Shown in pieces: positions 7,116 through 12,514 of a stretch of DNA of 12,514 bases. The number at the start of each line of letters is the position of its first letter. Position 1 is the stretch's first letter. Below the pieces are notes generated by a model. That model did not search any database and was not told where the DNA came from. It saw only the letters and a list, made by a program, of their open reading frames with translations. Made by a program: the position numbers and the translations under genes. Location of the stretch: positions 1 through 12,514 of the forward strand of contig CAUFXR010000080.1 of the NCBI GenBank assembly GCA_959596515.1. Reading direction: 5' to 3'. Source of the stretch: an uncultured Oscillospiraceae bacterium. GTDB taxonomy: Bacteria; Bacillota; Clostridia; Oscillospirales; Acutalibacteraceae.

Positions 7116-7144
7116 TTGACTTTTATGCATTTTTTGCATAAAAT
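7116..7144 (+). promoter_or_regulatory. Near-consensus sigma-A promoter facing hflX
   Basis: TTGACT (7116-7121), exactly 17 bp, TAAAAT (7139-7144), with 5 of 6 matches in each box. Transcription would start near 7151, giving hflX a leader of about 210 nt. The spacer is occupied by the O2 palindrome, so the promoter is a likely target of the adjacent regulator. Confidence 0.65.
7121..7143. promoter_or_regulatory. Candidate operator O2 for the XRE regulator
   Basis: TTTTATGCA (7121-7129) and TGCATAAAA (7135-7143) form a perfect 9-bp inverted repeat around a TTTTT spacer. It shares the ATGCA/TGCAT core with O1, and its centre is 25 bp from that of O1. It lies between the -35 and -10 boxes of the + strand promoter. 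Confidence 0.65.
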
Positions 7145-7279
7145 AAAACCAGCGTTGGTTGCCTGAAATTTTCTGAAAGGATTGGTTTTGATTTTCTTTC
7201 GGCGAATTCGACCTTATTTTTTCCGCTTTTTCCCGCGGGGTGAAAGTGCCCGGTATTTTCCAGAGGTTTTCTGATTTGG

Positions 7280-7308
7280 TTGTATTACAGAGGGCCATAT
7301 TATATAAT
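7280..7308 (+). promoter_or_regulatory. Proximal sigma-A promoter of hflX
   Basis: TTGTAT (7280-7285), 17-bp spacer, perfect TATAAT (7303-7308). The start point near 7315 gives a leader of about 45 nt before the hflX ATG. It contains no ATGCA/TGCAT palindrome, so it would serve as a regulator-independent second promoter. Confidence 0.65.
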
Positions 7309-7359
7309 GAGAAAAACAGGCAACGATAAAACAACCGAAAAAAGGCGGGAAACAAATAG

Positions 7360-8619
7360 ATGGAATTTTATGAAAATGAAATTCGGCCGGAGCGGGCGTT
7401 TTTGGTATCGGTAGATACCGGTGAATTTGACGCTGAGGCCTCGATGAAGGAATTATATGAACTGACAGAAAGCGCCGGTGCCCAGCCGGTGGGCGCCATG
7501 ATTCAAAAGAGAGAACGACCCGATGGAGCCACCTGTGTCGGCAGCGGCAGGCTGGAGGAGCTGAAGGAATTCTGCGAAAGTCAGGAGATCGATTTGATTA
7601 TTTTTGACTGCGAGCTTTCGCCCACCCAGATTCGGAATCTGGAATTTGAGACAGATGTCCGGGTGATTGACCGGACGATGCTGATTTTGGATATTTTCGC
7701 TTCCCGGGCCAGATCCCGAGAGGGTAAGCTTCAGGTGGAACTTGCCCAACTGAAATATTTGCTGCCTAGACTTACAGGCAGGGGTACGGCGATGTCCCGG
7801 CTGGGCGGAGGAATTGGAACCAGAGGTCCCGGCGAAAGCAAGCTGGAAACCGACCGACGCCACATCCGCCGTAGAATCGAAAGTCTCAAAGAGCAGCTTT
7901 CCCAGGTGGAGCAGCACCGGGACCAGATGAGGAGACGGAGGGAAAAGGAAGGAATCATCACCGCCGCGATTGTAGGCTATACCAACGCGGGGAAGTCTAC
8001 TTTGATGAATACCCTCACCGACGCGGGGGTGCTGGCGGAGGACAAGCTGTTCGCTACTCTGGATCCGACGTCCCGGGCGCTGAAACTGCCAAACGGAGTC
8101 TCGATTATGCTGATCGATACGGTAGGCCTGGTGCGGCGGCTGCCCCATCATCTGGTAGAGGCGTTTCACTCCACCCTGGAGGAAGCGGCTCTGGCGGATA
8201 TGATCTTAAACGTGTGCGATGCTTCCAGTCCGGAGGCCCAGGTCCATCTGGAGGTGACCCGAAAGCTTTTGGCGGATCTGGGATGCACCACTCAGCCGGT
8301 GATTCCGGTGATGAACAAGTGCGATTTGGTACCCTCCCTGCTGGATATTCCCATGATCGGAAACGCTGTGCGGATTTCCGCGAAAACTGGGGAGGGAATT
8401 GAGGATCTGCTAAAAGCGGTGGAAGAAAATCTGCCGGTATCCCTGCGGAAGGTGCGCCTGTTGCTGCCCTTTGATCAGGCGGGCTTGGTGGCCCAGATCC
8501 GAAAGGACTATGTGCTGTATCAGGAGGAATACCGGCCTGACGGAATTTTTGTTTCCGCTCTGCTGGATCCGGTTCTTTATGGCCGGGTCCGGGAATATGA
8601 AATTTTAGAAACCACTTGA
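7360..8619 (+). CDS. hflX: GTPase HflX, ribosome-splitting/stress GTPase
   Basis: HflX binds the large ribosomal subunit and, in characterised bacteria, splits stalled 70S ribosomes, especially under heat or antibiotic stress. The 419-residue protein is full length. An N-terminal HflX domain with VGSGRLEEL (60-68) is followed by the conserved glycine-rich block SRLGGGIGTRGPGESKLETD (146-165) and a coiled-coil linker (about 166-197). The G domain has G1 GYTNAGKST (206-214), G3 DTVG (253-256), G4 NKCD (319-322) and G5 SAK (340-342). A short C-terminal domain ends the protein. The start at 7360 has only a weak GGCGGG-like ribosome site about 10 nt upstream. It has two promoters, one apparently under the divergent XRE regulator. 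No hfq or miaA lies beside it, unlike the enterobacterial arrangement. Confidence 0.97.
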   Translation: MEFYENEIRPERAFLVSVDTGEFDAEASMKELYELTESAGAQPVGAMIQKRERPDGATCVGSGRLEELKEFCESQEIDLIIFDCELSPTQIRNLEFETDVRVIDRTMLILDIFASRARSREGKLQVELAQLKYLLPRLTGRGTAMSRLGGGIGTRGPGESKLETDRRHIRRRIESLKEQLSQVEQHRDQMRRRREKEGIITAAIVGYTNAGKSTLMNTLTDAGVLAEDKLFATLDPTSRALKLPNGVSIMLIDTVGLVRRLPHHLVEAFHSTLEEAALADMILNVCDASSPEAQVHLEVTRKLLADLGCTTQPVIPVMNKCDLVPSLLDIPMIGNAVRISAKTGEGIEDLLKAVEENLPVSLRKVRLLLPFDQAGLVAQIRKDYVLYQEEYRPDGIFVSALLDPVLYGRVREYEILETT

Positions 8620-8933
8620 TTTTCATTGGGAAGTGTTGTAGTATTGTATTAAGCCAATGGTACAAAAAGAGGAAGCGTACCGGACGTTTCCGGAAAGCGG
8701 ACTTCAGCTTTTCGGATAGAAGGCCCTCAGGTTCCGACCCCGATCAGCGGATATGACGGAGAGAGGAGCCGGGCGTATCGGAGAGAAGGAAGGGGAACCC
8801 CCTTTTTTGAAAACGACTTTTCCAAACCAGGAAAATTCCGAAACAGAAATGGGCTGAGACGGATTTTATAGGCGAAAGTCGGCGCTTTAAAAATAGGTTT
8901 TGAAAATAGAAAAAATCGGAAGGAGAGGTTTTT
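8620..8933. other. 314-bp gap between hflX and the zinc-ribbon gene
   Basis: Purine-rich sequence without a convincing gene. A 34-codon frame at 8753-8857 lacks a ribosome site. A weak hairpin with a T run sits at 8786-8808. I see no clear promoter for the next gene; AT-rich DNA at 8870-8920 is the likeliest place for one. GGAG-rich sequence just before 8934 is the ribosome site of the following gene. Confidence 0.6.
8786..8808 (+). terminator. Weak possible terminator after hflX
   Basis: AAGGAAGGG (8786-8794) can pair with CCCTTTTTT (8800-8808) around a GAACC loop, using two G-U pairs. This merges the stem with the T run. It is weak compared with the other terminators in the window, so some read-through into the next gene is plausible. 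Confidence 0.35.
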
Positions 8934-9386
8934 ATGAATCTTTTAGCGATGGTATGGTGGATGATCGCGCTGTACATACTGGTGTTCCTGACGGCGATCG
9001 CGGGTTCGGTGCTGTTCGGCTGTGCGGTTTATAACGACGCGAAATCCAAATGGAACGACAACGCCACCATGTGGGGCGTGTTGGTAGGACTTCTGGGGCT
9101 GATACCAGGGATTATCTATCTTTGTATCAGAAACGAGCCCCTCAAAAGAATTTATGTATGCTACAACTGTGGATGGGGCAATCCGCTGAGCGCCCGTCAG
9201 TGCGGCCACTGCGGGGCTGGACTTTATTATCCCACGGATGAAACCTTTCAGCGGCAGAAAAAGGCCAAGACCCTGCTGATCTGGGGAATCGTTATGTATG
9301 TGCTGATGATTTTGGCCTTTATCGGCATATTTGTCGCGATATTTGCCATGGTTCCCGCGATTGCGGAAGGAAACTTCTATTATTAA
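8934..9386 (+). CDS. Zinc-ribbon membrane protein, function unknown
   Basis: I do not recognise a named family. The 150-residue protein has hydrophobic segments at about 8-32, 45-64 and 113-142. Between the second and third lies a compact zinc ribbon: Cys76-x2-Cys79, ten residues, Cys90-x2-Cys93, in CYNCGWGNPLSARQCGHCG. The layout puts the metal site in a soluble loop between helices 2 and 3. Such ribbons often serve as structural or interaction modules, and nothing here suggests an enzyme. The start ATG at 8934 follows a strong AAGGAGAGG with a 5-nt T spacer. It lies between hflX and an ABC exporter pair, all on the same strand, but is separated from both by gaps of 250-315 bp, so operon membership is uncertain. 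Confidence 0.85.
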   Translation: MNLLAMVWWMIALYILVFLTAIAGSVLFGCAVYNDAKSKWNDNATMWGVLVGLLGLIPGIIYLCIRNEPLKRIYVCYNCGWGNPLSARQCGHCGAGLYYPTDETFQRQKKAKTLLIWGIVMYVLMILAFIGIFVAIFAMVPAIAEGNFYY

Positions 9387-9395
9387 CCAAAGGTA

Positions 9396-9540
9396 GATTA
9401 AGAGTCAACCGACGAGGCCAAGAAGCGCTCGCCGGGGATTACCGGTCAGACGACGGGGCCAGAGAGCCTGCTGAGGGATTACCAGCCAGCCGGCGGCCAA
9501 GCGGAAGGAAACCAGCGAAGGGACAGTCAGCGGAAAGCGG
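9396..9540. repeat. About 40-bp degenerate tandem repeat, roughly 3.5 copies
   Basis: Copies begin at GATTA or its variants: 9396, 9437 (GGGGATTACCGGTCAGACGA) and 9477 (AGGGATTACCAGCCAGCCGG), with a decayed GGACAGTCAG copy near 9521. Periods are 41, 40 and about 44 bp. Internal blocks such as GGCCAAGAAGCG, GGCCAGAGAGCC and GGCCAAGCGG line up. It fills most of the gap between the zinc-ribbon gene and the ABC ATPase. Confidence 0.75.
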
Positions 9541-9633
9541 TTTGTCCAGTTGTTCTGGGCTGTGACGCCGCGGTGTTTCCGTAGCCGATGATCAATAGAC
9601 TCCCTTTGAAACAATTATGCGAGGAGAACAGTT

Positions 9634-10359
9634 ATGCTAACAGTAAACAATTTGACCAAGCGTTACGGCGATGTTTTGGCGAACAGTCAAGTCACCTTTA
9701 CCGCGGAGGATGGGCAGATCACCCTGATGGTAGGGCCTAACGGCGCGGGGAAATCCACGGCGATCAAATGCATTGCCGGACTGCTGCGGTTTCAGGGAGA
9801 GATCCTGATTGGTCCCTACCGGAACAAGACTCTGGAGGCCAAGCGTATTTTCGGCTACATACCCGAGCTTCCAGTGATGTACGATTCCCTGACGGTTTAC
9901 GAGCATTTAGAGTTTATCGGAAGGGCTTACGGGGTGAAGGACTGGAAACAGCGGGCGGATCAGCTTTTAGAACGGATGGAACTAAGCGACAAGGTAAAAA
10001 AGCTGGGCAAGGAACTTTCCAAGGGCATGCAGCAGAAGGTGAGTATTTGCTGTGCGCTGTTGCCCCAGCCCCAGGTTGTGCTGTTTGACGAGCCCTTTGT
10101 GGGGTTAGATCCTCACGCCATCAAGGAATTGAAGCAGATGATGCTGGAAATGAAGCGCCAGAGGTGCGCCGTGGTGATCAGCACCCATATGCTGGACAGC
10201 GTGGAGGACCTTTGGGACAAGACTCTGATCATGATGAAAGGACAGATTGTAGCCTCCCGCACCAGGAGAGAGATCGAGGAGTACGGCGAGAATCTAGAGC
10301 AGCTGTTTTTCGACATCACCGAGGGGGAATCTCCCCGCACCCAGGAGGAGCGTGGCTGA
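9634..10359 (+). CDS. ABC transporter ATP-binding protein (exporter type)
   Basis: The cytosolic ATPase subunit of an ABC exporter, 241 residues. It has Walker A GPNGAGKST (34-42), a signature LSKGMQQKVS (128-137), Walker B VVLFDEP (148-154, catalytic Glu153), a D-loop GLDP (157-160) and the switch His185 in STHM. The Q-loop position, in FGYIPELP (73-80), carries Glu rather than Gln, as seen in some ABC-2/BcrA-like ATPases. The ATG at 9634 follows GAGGAG by 7 nt. The stop overlaps the start region of the permease gene, whose ribosome site lies inside the end of this gene. The two are therefore translationally coupled and form one transporter. Confidence 0.96.
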   Translation: MLTVNNLTKRYGDVLANSQVTFTAEDGQITLMVGPNGAGKSTAIKCIAGLLRFQGEILIGPYRNKTLEAKRIFGYIPELPVMYDSLTVYEHLEFIGRAYGVKDWKQRADQLLERMELSDKVKKLGKELSKGMQQKVSICCALLPQPQVVLFDEPFVGLDPHAIKELKQMMLEMKRQRCAVVISTHMLDSVEDLWDKTLIMMKGQIVASRTRREIEEYGENLEQLFFDITEGESPRTQEERG

Positions 10360-10360
10360 T

Positions 10361-11965
10361 ATGAGTTCGATCGCGTTCATTCTGAGAAAATCCCTAAAAA
10401 ATAACTTATTGGAACTTCTGCGCCACCCGGGCAAGCTGGTGGTCTACCTGTTTGTGGTGGTCTGTCTGTTGTTTTCCGCCCTGTCCATGGCGTTTTCTCC
10501 TCAGGAGGATTTGCCGGAATTTATGGATATCCGGATTCTTCAGGGTATTTATTACGCTCTGCTGATGTTTATCGTCATGATCAACCTGATCAAGGGTGTG
10601 GATTCCGGCTCCACGTTTTTCAGCATGGGAGACGTGAATATGCTGTTTATCTCTCCCATTTCGCCTAAGAAGATTTTGATTTACGGCCTGATGAAGCAAA
10701 TGGGGATGATTGTGCTCATCGCCTGCTGTATGGTGGCTTATGGAAGCATGGCGGTCCAGTTTTTTGGTATCACCGCCCTGGACACTGTGCTGCTATTCGC
10801 CGGATTTATCGTGTCACTGCTGATCTCCCAGATATTCACCATTCTGATTTACAGCTTTTGCAATGGCAGCCGGAAAAGAAGCGGCGCCATCAAGCGACTT
10901 TTATACGCGGTAGTGCTTCTGGTGCTGGCCTATGTGGCCATGACGGTTTATGACAAGGGCTTTTCCATGGAGACCGTCTATGCCGCCGTCACGGATCCCT
11001 ATCTTTTGTGGGTTCCCATTTTTGGCTGGATGACCGGCGGAGTCTTCAGCGTCATCCGGGGATTCGATCTGATGGGAGTCGTGTATTTCGCCCTGCTGGC
11101 GGCGGCCACCCTGATCGCCCTGCTGGCGTTTCTGAAAAGCGATTCCGATTATTACGAGGATGTGCTGCAGAACACAGAGACCACCTACGAGGTGAAAAAG
11201 GCGGCCAAGGAAGGTAATATCAATATGAACCTGCCGGGACAAAAGGTCCGGAAGGTGAAAACCGTGGGAATCGGCCATGGTTGGGGCGCCAGCACCTTTT
11301 TCTTCAAACAGATAAAGGAAATGCACCGCCATTCCCCTCTGGTATTCTGGGGAGGCTCTACCATCATGCTGGCCGGGGTAGGCGCTTTTATCGCTGTCGT
11401 GATGATGAACGCCGGCGATGACGGAGAGCCAATGTCTTCTAACCTGATTATGATGATCGCTACCATCACCCTGATTTACGTGCTGTTTTTCCTCAACGCG
11501 GCGGGCCCCTGGAGCAAGGAGATGATGAAACCATATCTGTATATGATTCCCCAGAGCCCTTTCAAAAAGCTGTTTTTTGCCAGCCTCACCAGCCTGCTCA
11601 CTCCTATCGCCGACGGCCTTGTGGTGTTCCCGCTGATAGGCGTTTTAATAAAAGCGAATCCGATGACGGTGATCATTTGCTTTTTGATGTTCATCAGCTT
11701 CGGCTTCCTGTTCACCTCTTTTAACATCCTTTCGGAAAGACTGTTTGGCCAAATGGCCAATAAAGGCCTGATTTTAATGCTGTACGCTTTGGTGCTAATG
11801 GTTAGCACCGCCCCCGGTGTGGTTGTCGGCATTGTACTGGGGGTAGTTTTCCAGGCGCCTTCCTTCTTGATGGGACTTCCTGTATTCTTTTGGAATACCG
11901 GCGTCAGCGCCTTGGTTTATCTCTTGTGTAAGGAAACCATCAGTAATATTGAGCTGAAGATCTGA
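10361..11965 (+). CDS. Putative ABC exporter permease (PF16962-like)
   Basis: The membrane subunit partnering the ATPase just upstream, 534 residues from the ATG. It has about 12-13 hydrophobic segments in two clusters (roughly residues 26-45, 62-79, 105-164, 180-260, then 327-381, 407-455 and 467-523). A hydrophilic loop at about 265-320 is rich in Lys and Glu. The motif DVNMLFISPISPKKILIYG near residue 91 is typical of the 'putative ABC exporter' family. The substrate is unknown. An in-frame GTG at 10352 would overlap the ATPase gene, but AGGAGGAG (10343-10350) is too close to it. The ATG at 10361, one base after the ATPase stop, has a spacing of about 10 nt and is preferred. Confidence 0.9.
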   Translation: MSSIAFILRKSLKNNLLELLRHPGKLVVYLFVVVCLLFSALSMAFSPQEDLPEFMDIRILQGIYYALLMFIVMINLIKGVDSGSTFFSMGDVNMLFISPISPKKILIYGLMKQMGMIVLIACCMVAYGSMAVQFFGITALDTVLLFAGFIVSLLISQIFTILIYSFCNGSRKRSGAIKRLLYAVVLLVLAYVAMTVYDKGFSMETVYAAVTDPYLLWVPIFGWMTGGVFSVIRGFDLMGVVYFALLAAATLIALLAFLKSDSDYYEDVLQNTETTYEVKKAAKEGNINMNLPGQKVRKVKTVGIGHGWGASTFFFKQIKEMHRHSPLVFWGGSTIMLAGVGAFIAVVMMNAGDDGEPMSSNLIMMIATITLIYVLFFLNAAGPWSKEMMKPYLYMIPQSPFKKLFFASLTSLLTPIADGLVVFPLIGVLIKANPMTVIICFLMFISFGFLFTSFNILSERLFGQMANKGLILMLYALVLMVSTAPGVVVGIVLGVVFQAPSFLMGLPVFFWNTGVSALVYLLCKETISNIELKI

Positions 11966-12030
11966 AAAGCAGGAAAAGACAGACTGCGTTATTTTTCCTT
12001 TACCCGTTTAAGCCCCCAAACGGTATGGTG

Positions 12031-12160
12031 CTCGTCGGGGTTAGCTCGCCGGGTTAACTCACTGGGGTTAACTCGCCGGGTTAACTCACTGGGGTTAACT
12101 CGCCGGGGTTAACTCGCCGGGGTTAGCTCGCCGGGGTTAACTCACCGGGGTTAGTTCACC
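12031..12160. repeat. 14-bp tandem array, about 9.5 units, with 13/14-bp alternation
   Basis: Consensus CTCGCCGGGGTTAA. Units start at 12031, 12045, 12058, 12072, 12085, 12099, 12113, 12127 and 12141, with a partial unit at 12155. Units 2 and 4 lack one G (13 bp) and alternate with CTCACTGGGGTTAA, giving two identical 27-bp dimers. Variation is confined to a few positions. Neither 13 nor 14 is a multiple of three. The array lies between the permease stop and its terminator, so it would be transcribed as 3' untranslated RNA. Confidence 0.95.
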
Positions 12161-12242
12161 AAAGACCGAATAGGGAGAAGAGACCAATCACGGTCAGCCA
12201 TGGGCGCGGATTATGGATCTTCCGGAGCTTTTCCAAAAAATG

Positions 12243-12275
12243 AAAGCCCCCGAATTCACGGGGGCTTTTTGTTTG
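12243..12275 (+). terminator. Bidirectional terminator downstream of the ABC operon
   Basis: AAAGCCCCCG (12243-12252) and CGGGGGCTTT (12259-12268) form a perfect 10-bp stem with a 6-nt loop and then TTGTTTG. On the minus strand the hairpin is followed by CATTTTTTGG. It can therefore end the ABC transcript from the left and a minus-strand transcript from the right. Confidence 0.92.
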
Positions 12276-12367
12276 CTCATTTTATAGGGGAAATATTATA
12301 AGGGAAAATAAGCAGAAAAAGATACCCTTTTCCCAAGGAAAAGCTATTCGGAAAGGCAGGCGGCTTT

Positions 12368-12514
12368 TTACAGATGAAAGTTTTCGAGGGAAACAGTTTC
12401 AAACGTTTTGCCTGGCACCGGTTCCTCACCCAGCGCCGTTAGTTCCTTACCCGGCGCCGGTACCTTGCCTAGCACCAGTTCCTCACCCAGCGCCGTTAGT
12501 TCCTTGCCCGGTGC
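12368..12514 (-). CDS. Possible C-terminus of a repeat-containing protein, cut by the window edge
   Basis: The minus strand is open from the window end to a TAA at 12368-12370, giving 48 residues. They form two copies of a 19-residue repeat, APGKELTALGEELVLGKVP and APGKELTALGEEPVPGKTF, then a unique tail ETVSLENFHL. The period (57 bp) and its 18/21-bp sub-units are all multiples of three, unlike the other arrays in the window. The bidirectional terminator 100 bp downstream suits a convergent gene. Against it: the + strand is also open here, CTA and GTA codons are common although rare in the neighbouring genes, and GAACTAAC is shared with the non-coding array at 12031. I do not recognise a family. 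Confidence 0.35.
   Translation of the reverse strand, partial: APGKELTALGEELVLGKVPAPGKELTALGEEPVPGKTFETVSLENFHL
12411..12514. repeat. 57-bp repeat of 18/21/18-bp sub-units, running past the window end
   Basis: Sub-units: CCTGGCACCGGTTCCTCA at 12411 (18 bp), a 21-bp unit at 12429, 18 bp at 12450. The pattern repeats from 12468 (18 bp) and 12486 (21 bp) to a partial unit at 12507. The second 57-bp copy differs from the first by about four transitions over the visible part. It continues beyond 12514, so the copy number is unknown. Confidence 0.93.

Noticed and set aside
7074..7355. N-terminal extension of the XRE regulator to 158 residues
   Set aside because: It would place coding sequence over two operators and the hflX promoters. 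The added sequence is low-complexity, and the family starts at the MYQRIRD methionine.
8753..8857. Small + strand ORF of 34 codons after hflX
   Set aside because: No Shine-Dalgarno, it overlaps the weak terminator hairpin, and it has no recognised homology.
12031..12160. Replication iterons or DnaA boxes
   Set aside because: The 14-bp unit does not contain a DnaA-box sequence. There is no replication gene or AT-rich unwinding region beside it, and the context is chromosomal.
12378..12514. + strand open frame through the right-edge repeat (Pro-Gly-Thr-Ser rich)
   Set aside because: It begins right after an in-frame TGA, with no start codon or ribosome site before the repeat. The minus-strand reading has a natural end and a terminator.

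Overview
The window looks like a chromosomal stretch of a spore-forming Clostridia-type Firmicute, probably from the Oscillospiraceae/Ruminococcaceae side. This is an inference. It rests on a YtaF-type sporulation membrane protein, Firmicutes-style Shine-Dalgarno sites, a TTG-started lepA, short XRE regulators, an ABC unit of the 'putative ABC exporter' type, and moderately GC-rich genes separated by AT-rich regulatory gaps. There is no sign of a plasmid, phage, insertion sequence, rRNA, tRNA or CRISPR array.

Layout. Positions 1-1034 hold no convincing gene. They contain a + strand terminator for a gene left of the window, a 31-bp degenerate tandem repeat, a perfect 18-bp hairpin terminator, and a tandem dimer of a 168-bp module (an 84-bp near-identical core followed by five 13-bp units). 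lepA (EF-4) follows on the minus strand, then a minus-strand calcium-type P-type ATPase. Between them are a hairpin terminator, two candidate promoters and a possible attenuator leader. ytaF runs on the + strand, divergent from the ATPase. A 64-residue XRE regulator on the minus strand is divergent from hflX on the + strand. The regulator-hflX gap carries two ATGCA/TGCAT palindromes, one of them inside a near-consensus sigma-A promoter pointing at hflX. After hflX come a zinc-ribbon membrane protein and an ABC ATPase/permease pair with translationally linked genes, all on the + strand. The right end holds a 14-bp tandem array, a bidirectional terminator, and a 57-bp (19-codon) repeat that may be the C-terminus of a minus-strand gene entering from the right.

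How the genes relate. lepA and hflX both encode ribosome-associated GTPases acting on stalled or stressed ribosomes, but they are not in one operon. The ABC pair is a self-contained exporter of unknown substrate, and the zinc-ribbon protein upstream may or may not belong with it. The most distinctive feature of the window is its non-coding DNA. Four unrelated minisatellite-like arrays (units 31, 13 within a 168-bp dimer, about 40, and 13/14 bp) lie in intergenic gaps, and a fifth array with an 18/21-bp sub-unit structure may be coding. The best regulatory candidates are the XRE operator/promoter overlap before hflX and the terminator/antiterminator arrangement before lepA. I recognise no clearly new multi-gene system here.
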